Source: Lepus europaeus
Lineage: Eukaryota > Chordata > Mammalia > Lagomorpha > Leporidae
Assembly (NCBI RefSeq): GCF_033115175.1
Contig: NC_084838.1
Location: forward strand, 40,713,468-40,777,467
Direction: 5' to 3'
Length of the DNA: 64,000 nt
Made by a program: the position numbers and the translations under genes. The notes under the pieces were generated by a model. It made no database searches, was not told where the DNA came from, and saw nothing but the letters and a program-made list of their open reading frames with translations. Positions 23,391 through 36,289 of this stretch are shown in pieces (within the stretch, counting starts at the first letter, position 1; each line of letters opens with the position of its first letter).

Positions 23391-24044
23391 TACTGTTAAC
23401 AGGGGTGACTTTTATATAAAGAGGAAGTACTGGTTTCACAAATATTTTGGAGCCTCTCTTCTGTGCTAGGAGACATCTTTGTATCCCATGCAATTATCTG
23501 ATGCCTGGGTACAGCAGTTGTGTTTTCTCAGTGACCCACAATGATTAGATATCTAAAGTTCACCCTGTGGTGAGGAAGCATACTCTTGTGTGCTTAAGTT
23601 TTGGGCTTTCTGTCACCCTCCTAACACACTTAATACCAGCTACAGACTTCCTGCAGTGGCCTGGTGGTAATTTTATATAAGGAAAATAAGGAAGTCTGTT
23701 GATGTGATGATTTGTACATATGCAGATCACCCTGAATTGCAGTATAGGCTGGAAACATAATGGCAAAGAGTGTAGTTATGAGTGATGACTCCAGAGTGGG
23801 GACGCAGGGAAGTTCCAGGCACACTTACTGTCTTTGGCCAAAAGCATCTGAGGCTTAGTCAGCAATCTGGCATTCTCCACGGCTGGTCGGAGGGCTCCTG
23901 TTAGTGCGTGATGGGCGCAGCAGCGTGGCACCAGGGTTCCCTGCTATTGCATGAGCTATGTTTGCCCCTGGAAAAGCATTGTCCGATACTGGAAGGTGCA
24001 GTGCAGACTTGGCGTTGGAGAAATTCAGGCGAGCAGACTGCTAA

Positions 24045-24890
<846 letters not shown>

Positions 24891-26842
24891 TGATCAGTGA
24901 CAGCTGGCTCTCCCAGAATGCAGATTTACACTGACTTCCACCCGCAGTTTCCTGGTTTCTTCTTTTGAACCCCCCCCCCCCAACTGTGTGAGGTCTCATA
25001 TTTTAGTGAGAACACCAGGGTTTGTCCATAGTTTAGGCACTCAATAGGAAGAAGCTCTGTACAGAAAGCTGAAGGGCTTTTTATTTTTATTTTTTCTTTT
25101 TCCCTTTAGGTAATCAGAATTGTACCCTTTTTTTCTTTCTGGCTTCTCAGCCAAACGTTGCTGATCCCCAGTTAGATGTTTTCGTTAAGTGACACACTCT
25201 CCCCTCTCTTGCTTCTTTAGGCAGAAATGACACAGTCCTTCTCACCCTTACTTCACTCTTGAGAGGTAGGGCTCCTTTATAATTATGTGGTTGCTGTCAG
25301 ACTTTCTGTGAAAGTTTGAGAGCCGTGTGGGAGTGTGTGTGTGCGTGCGTGTGTGTGTGAGAGAGAGCAGGAGAGAGAGAGAGCGAACTTGCATGCATGT
25401 AGGTACTGTGTGTCACTGAAGTTATCTGGAGTGAGGATTCCTTGTAATTAAAATATTTATAAAAGAAACAACTTTATTCACCAAGTCCAGCTTTGGGGCT
25501 AGTCTGTATCTTGTGTGTTAAAGTCTAACACTGAATATAGGAAGGAAAACACATCACCACTGGGAAAATCCTTGAGCGAGAGCACAGCCTTCCTGGGGCC
25601 TCCCCTGCCGGGACTCCCGAGCGATCCAACCCTACCTGTGTCCTCCGGGTGAGGACACCTCTGGGGCTGTCACTTCCACTTCCCAGCTTCCCCTCCACTC
25701 AGCCGGTGGCCACTCCTCTGAAACCTGAGTCTGCATCCAGAGGCAGCTCTGCACACTGCAGGGCGTCACAGGACTTGGTGAAGAGTTTGCATCCCAGCCT
25801 CCCTCTCCCTTCCTGCCCTCCAGCAAGACCTGGCCCGTGCGTCCTGGGCTGGGGCTAGGGGCCTCCAGTCTGTCACGATTCACATAGCTCCCTTGGCTTG
25901 GAAGACTTCTCTGCCATTCTTCCAGTCTCCCCAATGGATTCTGCTGTTGCTTCCTAAACTGGGTTCAATCCAGGAGGGTGAGGGTGCGCAGGGGGTTTAT
26001 CCATGTATAGTGAGTGTGTCATGCGTGGAATATTCATTTCCTCAATGCAGTGAAGCTTGGGGTTGAAGCTCTCCCTCCTCTGTGTGGGCTCGGCCCTAGG
26101 TCAGTGAGGGGGTGGCCTGCAGCCAGTAACATTGTGCATGTAAAAGCCTCGACGTGATTAGTACTTGTCTGTTCCTCCCTTGAAACTGTCTGTTTTGTCT
26201 GAGGTTTTAAACTTGCGGGCAACTGACTCACCGTGAGGTCCAGTTGCTCCCTGTTTTTTTATGCATCATGTGGAAGATAACAGCTGTCCCCACCCACAGA
26301 TTGCTCCTCTAAGCACATACTCTGCTTCTCTCAGCATCTCCTGGGGAAAGGAAAAGTCGCTTACTACCGTACCCCAGAGTGTTTGCTGCTTTCCCAGATA
26401 TCCCTCCTCCCTGGGTATAAGTAGGGAGGCTCATCATGGAACAGGGCAGTGGGGAGAGGAGACAGCAGGTTCCCCAGAGGGGTTGGCATACAGCACGCCC
26501 CACAGGTTCTGGAATTCTCATCTTCTAACCTAGAGAAATAGGTGCTATAAACAGGGAATTAAGCAAAATGCTGGATGCTATAAACCTTTTAATTGTCTTA
26601 ATTTTTTTTTTCTATTATTAAACTACAGGCTGTAGATTTCTTAGTTCTCACAGAACTTCTATCGTTTTAAACTGACTTGTATATTTAAAAAAAAAAAAAT
26701 CTCAAGTAGGATGTTTTGTACTGTTTGCCAAGACCCTCTTCTGTGATGGGTAATGAGTTTGATTGTTTGAGATTTTCTGTTTTTAAAAATGTAGCACTTG
26801 ACTTTTTGCCAAGGAAAAAAATAAATATTACTCCAGTGCACA
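24891..26842 (+). other. DCAF12: DCAF12 3' untranslated region
   Basis: About 1.95 kb between the stop codon and the AATAAA at 26820. It is free of CSINEs, unlike the surrounding sequence, which fits a constrained transcribed 3'UTR. It holds a GT/GA-rich simple repeat (about 25328-25385) and A/T-rich stretches near the end. The exact 3' end is inferred from the polyadenylation signal. Confidence 0.8.
26820..26825 (+). promoter_or_regulatory. DCAF12 polyadenylation signal AATAAA
   Basis: A canonical hexamer about 1.93 kb after the stop codon. G/T-rich sequence (gtgactgtgtatag, then ggttgggtggggg) follows within 20-65 bp, as expected of a downstream element. Cleavage is expected near 26838-26850. 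Confidence 0.75.
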
Positions 26843-27145
26843 GTGGCTTGAGTGACTGTGTATAGCCCATAGGTTGGGTGGGGGAGAGGATGGGGGTGCT
26901 CAAATGACTGGCAGGAAGCTTGGCTTGGGGTGCTGGGGTTGCCGGAGTGGGGGACAGTGGGAGAACACAAGAATGTCTCAAGATCAGAGACATAAATAGG
27001 AAGACCTGCTTGCTCCTGATTCCCCACCACACACCTCATCATTACTCTGGGGTCCAGCTGAGAGTGGATGTGCCCGGGGGAGGTAGTGTGGCTCACTGGC
27101 TGAAGATGAGGGCAGTGCTCATGCACCTTACTCAGACTAGGAATG

Positions 27146-27424
27146 TAATTTTTTTCTTTATTTGAAAGAAATTTTTGTCACTGGTTCACTCCCTAGATAC
27201 CCTGAGACAGCTGGGTCAGGCAGAAGCCAGAGACACCAGATCTCCATGCAGGTTTCCCATGTGGGTGGCAGGGTTCCAAGTATCTGAGCTATCACCGGCT
27301 GCCTCCTGGGGTTTGCATTAGCAGGAAGCTGGATCAGAAGCAGAGGCGGGACTTAAACCAGGCACTCCAATATGGGTTGTGGGTATCCCAAACAATATCA
27401 ACCACTGTGCCAAAGGTCCACCCC
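27146..27424 (-). mobile_element. Degenerate older CSINE, first repeat after DCAF12
   Basis: Reversed tail tttctttatttgaaagaaat, reversed head aaaggtccacccc. 27425-28234 holds nothing I can name. Confidence 0.75.
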
Positions 27425-28234
27425 TGGCTAGGGGTGTGAGCAAGGTGACCAGTTCCTGTGGTCAAGGTTGGTGATAGGCCCTCTCTGCTTCTGTGGATGA
27501 TGCCAGGAGAGTGACTGCCAAAGCTGCTGGACAGCATCCTGGAAATGGGATTTTTTTTTTTCCTCCAGTTGAAACCACAGATCCTTGGTGCCCTTTGAAA
27601 GGGAGGACCCAGTGGCCACAGTGAGTGATATTCCCAGAATCTGTTTGTGGTTATAGCTGAAAGAAAGGCAGGCTGCTGAGTCATCACCCTCCTTGCCCAG
27701 CCATCCCTGTAAAACCCACCAGGGCTGGGCCACTGTGGCTGGGAAGGCAGTGCCCATTTCTCTGCCACGTGGCACTTAGTTCTTTTCCACAGCAAGCTGG
27801 CTACTGCTCTTCTTTGCACCTGTTTAGAGACTGACTAGTTCAGAACATGCCCTCAAGGGAACCTAGATGATCAAACCAAGTTAGGAAGGGGGATGTGAAT
27901 GAGTTCTAGTAATTTGGAAGAGAGCCCTAGAAAATGATGTTAAATTTTGGGAACAGACTGGAACTAGCTTTTCCCAAAATGAACTTAGAATGCCAGATCC
28001 GAAGCACTGCCAGCGTTAGCAGGATGTCCCGTTGTTTGGGGGAAATGTAAATCAAAACAGACAACTTCTTTACTCAGAGTTGTGATGTGTTACCTTGAGA
28101 CTCATGTTTCATGAATCATGCTCAGAGAAAGATGACCTAGGGAATGTGGGGTGGACCTGACTTGGGCCTCTGACCTCCATGGAATCTTGGCCCTCCTCCC
28201 ATTGTCCTGTCAGACTCCCCAGCAAAGTATATAT

Positions 28235-29410
28235 CAACAGAAGACCTTTGTGGAAGTGAACTTCAGCATGAGTGCTGTGACGTGACAGGCTTTCACTTCA
28301 CTTATGCCTAACTGGAAGGAAGCAGGGGAGAGAGCGGTGAGGGGTGTGGGTGACACCAGAATGAAACCCGGCTTAGCAGGCGCTAGCAGACCGTGCACCT
28401 TATCTGTATTGACAAGTGCCATCTCCCTTCCTGAAACGGGATAGGGCGAGACTGCAGCGTGTGCGAGGAGGCGCAGCCCTGTTCCTCAGCCAAGCTGCAG
28501 GTCCAGCGGGACGTTAGAGTGTCGTCCAGGGCACAGACACTTCGCTAGCGTCGGGGCTAGCCCACACGTTGCACCGCTGTTCCCCTGGCTGCATCCGCTC
28601 GGTGCTAGTGATAGATGCCTGACGCGATCCATTTCCCCTGACCCAGAGCCCTAGATGGAGCACCCATAAGAGCCCTTCTGTAGGCTAGACCACGTCCCTG
28701 CTGTCCAGACGCCACGAAATACGTTGTGCTTTGCTGTGCTCATTTTAGTATCCGTTCTACTTTCTGCGTTGGAGCGTAGGCTCCCGGGGGCTCAGTCTGT
28801 TTGATTAGCGTGGCTTTGCTGCATCTGATGCCCAGCCTAACTGGGTGCTTGATACGCGGATACCATTGGATCAATTCTGTGGCATAAGTAAGTTCAGCTG
28901 TGTCTGTTTCAATAGTGTTGCATTGCTTCTTATTTTTGTTTGCTTAGTTTTTGACTGTCTAATAAAAAGGAATGAATAAATAAATAAATAAATAAGTAAA
29001 TAAAGGCCGGCGCCGTGGCTCAACAGGCTAATCCTCTGCCTTGTGGCGCCGGCGCACCGGGTTCTAGTCCCGGTCGGGGCACCGATCCTGTCCCGGTTGC
29101 CCCTCTTCCAGGCCAGCTTTCTGCTGTGGCCAGGGAGTGCAGTGGAGGATGGCCCAAGTGTTTGGGCTCTGCACCCCATGGGAGACCAGGATAAGCACCT
29201 GGCTCCTGCCATCGGAACAGCGCGGTGCGCCGGCCACAGCGCGCTACCGCGGCAGCCATTGGAGGGTGAACCAACGGCAAAGGAAGACCTTTCTCTCTGT
29301 CTCTCTCTCTCTCACTGTCCACTCTGCCTGTCAAAAATTAAAAAAAAAAATAAATAAATAAAATAAAAAATAAATAAAATAAATAAATAAAAACAGAAGA
29401 CCTTTGTGGA
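28235..29410 (+). mobile_element. Retroposed segment of unknown source with 19-bp target duplication
   Basis: aacagaagacctttgtgga occurs at 28235-28253 and again right after an A-rich tail at about 29392-29410. Between them are about 735 bp of CpG-bearing unique sequence ending aataaaaaggaatgaataaa, then a young + CSINE, then poly(A/ATAA). I see no coding frame or known parent. See findings. Confidence 0.6.
29006..29391 (+). mobile_element. Young CSINE with long (ATAA)n tail
   Basis: Head ggccggcgccgtggctcaac, inserted in an (AATA)n tract. The tail is aaataaataaaataaa-like. Confidence 0.92.
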
Positions 29411-29779
29411 CTTTATGAGTCCCTGTTCCTCCCAGCAATGCCTACTCCCAAGCCTCATTCCAAATGGACTGCTGGCTCCTCCCATCATCTTTTAGGTCCT
29501 TTTGCAAAGGCTTTGGAAGGGAACTGAATTAGTAGCCCTTCAAGCTTCATGTATGCTGCAGGTCCCTAGCCCTGGGTGTCCCTACTAAAGCTGAACACTC
29601 CCTGCCATCCAGTTCTCTGTTCCAGCTGCTACCAGGCAGTTCCTCCTGCAGGTACCCAGAAATAACAAGTCAGGGTGTCGGGACACAGCACTATGGCCCA
29701 ATCTTGGAAGAGTTCAGCCTATGATCCAAGGGTCTTTCCCTTTCTCTCAGTTGGCTAGTGTCCAGAGACAACAATGGGG

Positions 29780-30085
29780 GCAGGGGACAGCATTGTGGCC
29801 CAGTAGGTTAAGGAGCCACTTGGTGATGCTGGTATCCCATCATATCAGAATGCTGGTTCCTAGCTACTCTGCTGTGATCCAGCTCCCTGCTAATGCACCT
29901 GGGAAAGCTGCAGATGGCCCAGCTGCTTGAGCCCTTGCACCTGTGTGGGAGACCCAGAAGAAGCTCCTGGCTCCAGGTTTCCATTGCTGTCATTTGGGAA
30001 GTGAACCAGTGGATGGAAGACCTCCCCCCGCCCTCTCTCTGCCTCTCAGTAACTGCATTTCAATAAAAATAAATATTAAAAAAGA
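29780..30085 (+). mobile_element. Older CSINE
   Basis: Head ggggacagcattgtggccca, tail tcaataaaaataaatatt. The preceding 29411-29779 is non-repeat and unannotated. Confidence 0.83.
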
Positions 30086-30095
30086 AGAAAGAGAA

Positions 30096-30180
30096 GCTCA
30101 TGGAAAATGTGTGTTGTGCAAAAACATGAATTTCAAAATGAACTTCGCTTTTAATTCCATTTTTCCCATGAAATATCCTT
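30096..30180 (+). mobile_element. Possible L1 3' UTR fragment
   Basis: gctcatggaaaatgtgtgtt, then cttttaattccatttttccc and catgaaatatcc, resembles an old L1 3' end. A short similar stretch precedes the RPL35A copy at about 46015. The rest of 30181-30628 shows nothing recognisable. Confidence 0.3.
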
Positions 30181-30628
30181 GTGTGTTGAGAAGACTGGAA
30201 GCTTCTGGGAGGGTAGAAACATGGGCTTCTAATTCTAGAAACTGTTGTCACTGGAAGGCTCAGGTTTCTCGGGTTCTTCTGCCGGTGCCTCAGCTCCTCC
30301 AGAGAGACAAGAGCAGAGCCTCTAGAGAGAGGTGGCACCTGAACTCCAGAGGGGTTGTGCGCTCCCCGTGACTCAGCTCTCCAAGACAGTGGTATGAGCT
30401 GGCCGCAACTGGCCCTGGGTCGGGTCTCCCTGCTGCACACTCCTCCGGATTAGCATGTAATTGCTGAAGCCAAGTTTTGAAAGGATAATCATACTCATTA
30501 ACTGAGCCCAGAGTCCTGTTTACTGTGTTGTGTCTTCAGAGCTGTAATTAACATCGCTAGTGCTAGGGGCAGGAAGAAAACAAATGATCAAATTCTCTTA
30601 AAGAAAATAAACTTCCCTCACTGGTGGC

Positions 30629-30630
30629 TT

Positions 30631-30670
<40 letters not shown>
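30629..30670. repeat. (TTG)n microsatellite
   Basis: About 13 TTG units. A shorter (TTG)n at 31021-31047 adjoins the next SINE. Confidence 0.95.
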
Positions 30671-31020
30671 ATCTAATGGCAACCTGGACGGAGGACTGGA
30701 AATAATGATGAGGCTCCTTTGTTTCCAAGGTCAAGGACATGTGCCAATAGCCAAGAAGCCCATTGAGCTGGGTACCCTTGGCCCTGCAATGGGTCATAGG
30801 AGGAACATCCCAAATCTTTACACCAGCCCCTCTGCCTGTGTCCTTAAGCTAAAAAGACAAAATTACTGTCCCTGCCTCTATCATGCTTAAGGTTCCATGG
30901 TGGGCAGGGCTGTTTAAAGATACTGAGTTGGTTCCTGACAGAACACATGCGGACCAAAAGCGGAAGATGTGGATCCAGGTCTAGTTCTGCTGCTCATGGC
31001 CACATGATTTCAAATAAGTC
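30671..31020. other. Intergenic stretch without recognised features
   Basis: Between the two (TTG)n tracts; no repeat or gene signal I can support. Confidence 0.5.
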
Positions 31021-31045
31021 TTTTGTTGTTGTTGTTGTTGTTGTT

Positions 31046-31362
31046 GTAAACGTTATTTTTGTGAAAGGCAGAGTTACAGAGAGAGAGAGAGACAGAGGAA
31101 GATCTTCCATCTGCTGGTTCACTCCCCAAGTGGCCATAACAGCCAGGGCTGGGCCAGGCTGAAACTGGAAGCCTGGAACTCCATCTGGGTCTCCCTCATG
31201 GGAGGCAGGGACCAAGTACTTGAGCCACTGCTCTCTGCTTCCCAGGTGTGTTAGCAGGGAGCTAGATCTGAAGTGAGGTACCCAGTACTTGAACTGGCGC
31301 TCAGGGATGGGTGAGGGCATCCCAAGTGGTAGCTTCACCTGCTGCACCACCTGCCTGCCCCC
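31046..31362 (-). mobile_element. Older CSINE
   Basis: Reversed tail gtgaaaggcagagttacaga, reversed head ctgcctgccccc. Confidence 0.85.
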
Positions 31363-31721
31363 GAACAGGTCTTTTCCCTTTCTAGAGATTAATTACTTCA
31401 TTTTTTACTATGAAAAGTTCACATTAAACAAATGGTTTCCTGGATGCTTAATATTCACAGAAACTATTTTCCTCCTGCAGGGAAGTCTAAAAAGAATAGA
31501 AAGTGATTCCTGTCTTCAGCAGGGAATAATAATGGGGCTTATTAAATTTTTGTACATGAGTCTTATTTGCCTAATGGCTTCCAATAAAACATTAGAAATT
31601 GTAGAGGGTTGAATAATGTATTACCAAAATTCACATCCAGCCAGAACTTCAGAATGTGGCCTTATTTGGAAATAGGGTTTTTGCACATATAATTATAATG
31701 ATTAAGATCAGATCACACTGG

Positions 31722-32073
31722 GGGTTGACACTGTGGTACAGCAGGTAAGGCCACTGCCTTCGATGCCAGCATCCCACATGGGTCCTAGTTCATGTCCTGG
31801 CTGCTCCGCTTCCAATCCAGCTCCCTGCTAATGGCCTGGGGAAAGCAATGGAAGATGGCCTGAGTGTTTGGGCCCCTGCCACCCATGTGGAAGACCCAGA
31901 AGAAACTCCTAGCTCATGACTCCTGGCACCTGGCTTCAGTTTGTCCCAGCTCCAGCCATTGCAACCATCTAGGGTAGTGAAATAGCAGACAGAGAATTGA
32001 TCTCTGTCTGTCCCTTTCTCTCTGTAACTCTGACTTTTAAATAAATAAATAAATCTTAAAAAAAAAAAAAAAA
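31722..32073 (+). mobile_element. Older CSINE in the MLT1-type LTR
   Basis: Flanked by gatcacact (about 31712) and gatcatact (about 32074). Confidence 0.87.
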
Positions 32074-32082
32074 GATCATACT

Positions 32083-32420
32083 GGCCGGCGCCATGGCTCA
32101 CTAGGCTAATCCTCCACCTGCAGCACCGGCACACCAGGTTCTAGTCCCAGTCAGGACACCGGATTCTGTCCCGGTTGCCCCTCTTCCAGTCCAGCTCTCT
32201 GCTGTGGCCCGAGAGTGCAGTGGAGGATGGCCCAAGTGCTTGGGCCCTGCACCTGCATGGGAGACCAGGAGAAGCACCTGGCTCCTGGCTTTGGATCAGC
32301 GCAGTGCGCCGGCCGCAGCATGCTGGCCGCGATGGCCATTGGAGGGTGAACCAACGGCAAAAGAAGACCTTTCTCTCTGTCTCTCTCACTGTCCACTCTG
32401 CCTGTTAAAAAAAAAAAAAT
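32083..32420 (+). mobile_element. Young CSINE landing at the same site
   Basis: Flanked by atcatact on both sides, so it used the 3' duplication of the previous copy as target. Confidence 0.92.
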
Positions 32421-32654
32421 CATACTGGATTAGGGTGGGACCCTAAGTCTAAGTCCAGCAAGAGTGTCTTTATAAACGTTACCCACAGGATACAGAGAAG
32501 GCCATGTGAAGTCAGGAGCAGAGATGGGAGCGCAGCGCTTGCAAGCCCGGTAATGCCAGGATCCACCATAGATGGAGGAAGCACGGAGACAGTCTCGCCC
32601 AGAACCTTGGCAAGGAGCATGGCCCTGCTGGCATCTATTATTACTGTTGTTATT

Positions 32655-32957
32655 ATTATCTATCTATTTATTTAATTTATCTGAAGGGCAGCACAACAGA
32701 GAGGGGGAGAGAGAATGAGCAAGAGATCTTCCATCCTCTGGTTCTCTCCCCAAATGCCCATAACAGCTAGGGCAGTGCCAGGCAGAAGCCAGCAGTCAGG
32801 AACTCAAGCACCTGAGCCGTCTTCCACTGCTGTCCCAGGCACATTAGCAGGGAGCTGGGTGGGAAGCAGAGCAGCCAGGACTTGCACCGGCACTCGTTAT
32901 AGGATGCCAGTGTTACAGATGGTGGCTTAACTCACTGTTGCACAATGCCAGTTCCCC
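32655..32957 (-). mobile_element. Older CSINE in the MLT1-type LTR
   Basis: Reversed tail atctatttatttaatttatc, reversed head aatgccagttcccc. ctggca repeats flank it. Confidence 0.83.
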
Positions 32958-33183
32958 TTGCTGGCACCTTGATTTCAAACCTCCAACCTCCAAAATGGTA
33001 ATAATGAACTTCTGTTGCTTTAAAATCAACAAATTTCCAGCCCTGGCAAACAAATAGAGGAATACTCTGAGAAATTTTTGGATACCAGTTTTTTTTTTTT
33101 TTTTTTAACAGGTCTAAACACTTGAGATTTAAGGAAAAATGGCTGTGGTCTTAATGAGGGACTCTTCACCCATCAATATGATA

Positions 33184-33479
33184 TTTTTTTAAAAATTGTA
33201 TTTATTTGAAAGAGTTACAGAGAGATGTTCCATCCAAGCGTTCACCCCCTAAATGGCCCACAACTGCAGGTGCTAAGCTGCTCAGGAGCCAGGAGCTTCT
33301 TCCAGGTCTCCTGTGTGGGTGCAGGGGCCCAAGGACTTGGGCCATCTTCAACAGCTTTCCCAGGTGCATTAGCAGGGAGCTGGATCAGAAGTGGAGTAGC
33401 CAGGACTTGAACCAGTGCTCATATGGGATGCTGGCACTGCAGGCAGGGGCTTAACCCACTGTACCACAACACCAGCCCC
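33184..33479 (-). mobile_element. Older CSINE
   Basis: atgatatttt occurs before it and again before the next copy. Confidence 0.85.
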
Positions 33480-33486
33480 TATGATA

Positions 33487-33772
33487 TTTTATTTATTTGA
33501 AAGTCAGAGTTACAAAGAGAGATCTTCCATCTGCTGGTTCATTCCCAAATGGCTACAACAGCCGATGCTGGACAAAGGCAAGGCCAGGAGCCAGGAGCTT
33601 CTTCCAGGTCTCCCACATGGGTGCACTTGGGCCATTCTCTCTGTTGACCTCCCAAGACACATTAGCAGGGAGTTGGATCTAAGTGGAGCAGCCAGGACTC
33701 AAACCAGCACCCATATAGGATACCTGTGCCACAGGATGTGGCTTTACATGCTACATCATAAATGCTGGTCCT
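33487..33772 (-). mobile_element. Older CSINE, back-to-back with the previous one
   Basis: Reversed head aaatgctggtcc. The target was probably the duplicated atgatatttt. Confidence 0.83.
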
Positions 33773-33810
33773 CCAAAATAATATTTATTGTTTTGAAAAA
33801 TTATTGATTT

Positions 33811-34180
33811 GGGCTGGCAGTGTGGCATAATGGGTAAACCACTGCCTGTGATGCGGGCATCCCATATGGGCGCTAGTTTGAGTCCCAGCTGCTCCACTTC
33901 CATCTAGCTCCCTGCTGATGTGTTTGGGAAGCCAGCAGAAAATGGCCCAAGTTCCTGGGCCCCTGCACCCACATAGGAGGCCAGAAGAAGCTCCTGGCTT
34001 CAGATAGGCCCAGCTCCAGCTGTTGCAGCCATTTGGGGAGTGAACCAGTGGATGGAAGATCTCTTTTCACTGTGTCTCTCCCTCTCTCCCTCCCTCTCCC
34101 TCTACTTCTCTCTCTCTCGCTCTCTGTAACTCTGCCTTCCAAATAAGTAAATAAACCTAAAAAAAAAAAAAGAAAGAAAA
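33811..34180 (+). mobile_element. Older CSINE
   Basis: aaaattattg flanks the copy at about 33797 and 34182. Confidence 0.87.
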
Positions 34181-34431
34181 GAAAATTATTGGTTATATCC
34201 ATTGGCCCAACATTTTCAATTCTAGGAATTTAAGAAAAGATTCTAGGCAAGCACACAATGACAGATGTCTAAGGGTGGTTGTTGTAGGATTAATTAGCAA
34301 CAAACAAAAACATTAAGAATCTAAGCTTATTAATAAGGAAGTGGTTAAATAGAAATTAAAAACACTCATGAATCAGTCTCATATAAAAAAAAGAACACCA
34401 GATATTTTCTGCCTTCTAAGACATGTTGGTA

Positions 34432-34745
34432 GGCCGGCGCTGCGGCTCAATAGGCTAATCCTCCGCCTTGCGGCGCTGGCACACCGGGTTCTAGTCCCGG
34501 TCGGAGCACCGGATTCTGTCCCAGTTGCCCCTCTTCCAGGCCAGCTCTCTGCTGTGGCCTGGGAGTGCAGTGGAGGATGGCCCAAGTGCTTGGGCCCTGC
34601 ACCCCATGGGAGACCAGGAGAAGCACCTGGCTCCTGGCTTTGATCAGCGCGGTGCGCCGGCCGCAGCGGCCATTGGAGGGTGAACCAACGGCAAAAGGAA
34701 GGCCTTTCTCTCTGTCTCTCTCTCTCACTGTCCACTCTGCCTGTC

Positions 34746-34778
<33 letters not shown>

Positions 34779-34852
34779 GGAAGACCTTTCTCTCTGTTTC
34801 TCTCTCTCTCTCACTGTCCACTCTGCCTGTCAAAACAAAAAAACAACAAAAA
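34432..34852 (+). mobile_element. Young CSINE with duplicated 3' tail, 14-bp target duplication
   Basis: aagacatgttggta at 34418-34431 and 34853-34866. After the first poly(A/ATAA) the last 60 bp of the SINE (ggaagacctttctctctg to ctctgcctgtc) recur with a second A-tail. Confidence 0.9.
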
Positions 34853-34865
34853 AAGACATGTTGGT

Positions 34866-35150
34866 ACAGCCGTTAAGACGCCATTTGGCACACTCACATC
34901 CCATATGTGAGTGCCTGCATTTGAGTCCTGGCTCTACTGCTTCCTATGCAGATTCCTGCTAGTATGCCTCCTGGGAGACCCAGATGGAGTTCTTGGCTCC
35001 TGGCTTCCACCTGGCCCAGTCCTGTTTGTTGTGCACACTGGGGAGAGAACCAGCAAATGGACAATCTTTCTTTCTCTCTCTCTTGCTCTCACTCTAGCAC
35101 TCTCTCACTCTGCCTTTCAATTAAATAAAATCTTTTTAAAAATTAAAATA
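34866..35150 (+). mobile_element. Older CSINE whose head was the target of the previous insertion
   Basis: cagccgttaagacgccattt to caattaaataaaatct. Confidence 0.78.
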
Positions 35151-35207
35151 TTAATGAATGAAGATAGAATATTTATTGGTTGCTTCTTTGCTCCAAACCT
35201 ACAATAA

Positions 35208-35550
35208 GGGTGGGCATTGCTGTGCAGTGGGTTAAGTCATTGCTTGGGACATCTAACATCCCACATTAGAGTGCAGGTTTGAGCCTCAGTTCCTCCACTT
35301 CTAATCCAGGTTCCTGCTAAGGCATCCTAGGAGGCAGTGGATGATGGCTCAAGTGTTTGGGGCCCTGACAGCCATGTGGGAGACTTAGATGGAGCTCCTG
35401 GCTCCTGGCTTCAGCCTGGTCCAGCCCCAGCTATTGTGGGCATTTGGGAAGTGAACCAATGAAGGAAAGATCTTCCTCTCTTGCTGTCATTCTCATTCTT
35501 GCTCTTGTTCTCACTCTGCCTTTCAAGTAGATAAAAATAAAAACTAAAAC
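35208..35550 (+). mobile_element. Older CSINE
   Basis: Head gggtgggcattgctgtgcag, tail cctttcaagtagataaaa. Confidence 0.83.
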
Positions 35551-35591
35551 TAAACAAAACAAAATCCTACTACAAAAATTCCTCACTTCCA

Positions 35592-36285
35592 AGGCTGACC
35601 TTGTGGTACAGCGGGTTAAGTTGCTTGCAACACCAGCATCCCATATTGAAGCAACAGTTCTAGACCTGGCTGCCCTGCTTCCAACCAAGTGCCCTGCTAA
35701 TGCACCTGGGGAAGCAGCAGAAGATGGCCCAAGTCCTTGAATTCCTACACCCACATGGGAGACCAAGATGGAGCTCCAGGACCCTGGCTTTGGCCTGGCC
35801 CAGCCCCTGCTGTTGAGGCCACTTGGGGAGGGAGTCAGTGGATGAAAGATCTCTCTCTCTCTCTCTCTCTCACTCTGCCTTTCTTTTTCTTTCTTTCTTT
35901 TTTAAGATTTATTTATTTATTTGAAAGTCAGAGTTACACAGAGAGAGAAGGAGAGGCAGAGAGAGAGAGAGAGAAGTCCTCCACCCGATGATTCACTCCC
36001 TAGATGACCACAATGGTCGGAGCTGTGCCAATCTAAAACCAGGAACCAGGAGCTTCTTCTGGGTTTCCCCTGTGGGTGCAAGGGCCCGAGGACTTTGGGC
36101 CATCTTCTACTGCTTTCCCAGGCCATAGCAGAGAGCTGGATCAGAAGTGGAGCAGCCGGGACTCAAACCGGTGCCTATATGGGATGCCAGCACTGCAGGC
36201 TGGGGCTTTATTTAACCTGTTGTGCCACAGTGCCAGCCCCTCTGCCTTTCAAATAAATAAATCTTAAAAATAAAACAAAAACTTT
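35592..36285 (+). mobile_element. Older CSINE split by a - CSINE
   Basis: 35592-35883 and 36251-36285. The tail resumes exactly after the second tctgcctttc. Confidence 0.87.
35884..36240 (-). mobile_element. Older CSINE inserted in the preceding tail
   Basis: tctgcctttc duplicated at 35874-35883 and 36241-36250. Confidence 0.9.
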
Positions 36286-36289
36286 TCTA

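Larger units (their letters stand above)
31605..33065 (+). mobile_element. MLT1-type (ERVL-MaLR) LTR remnant split by three CSINEs
   Basis: Old LTR pieces lie in order at about 31605-31720, 32421-32654 and 32958-33065. Hallmarks are gtggccttatttggaaatag, gtgggaccctaag, gaaggccatgtgaag, ggcaccttgatttcaaacct and cttctgttgctttaaa. These match my knowledge of MLT1 consensus order, diverged. Confidence 0.75.
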
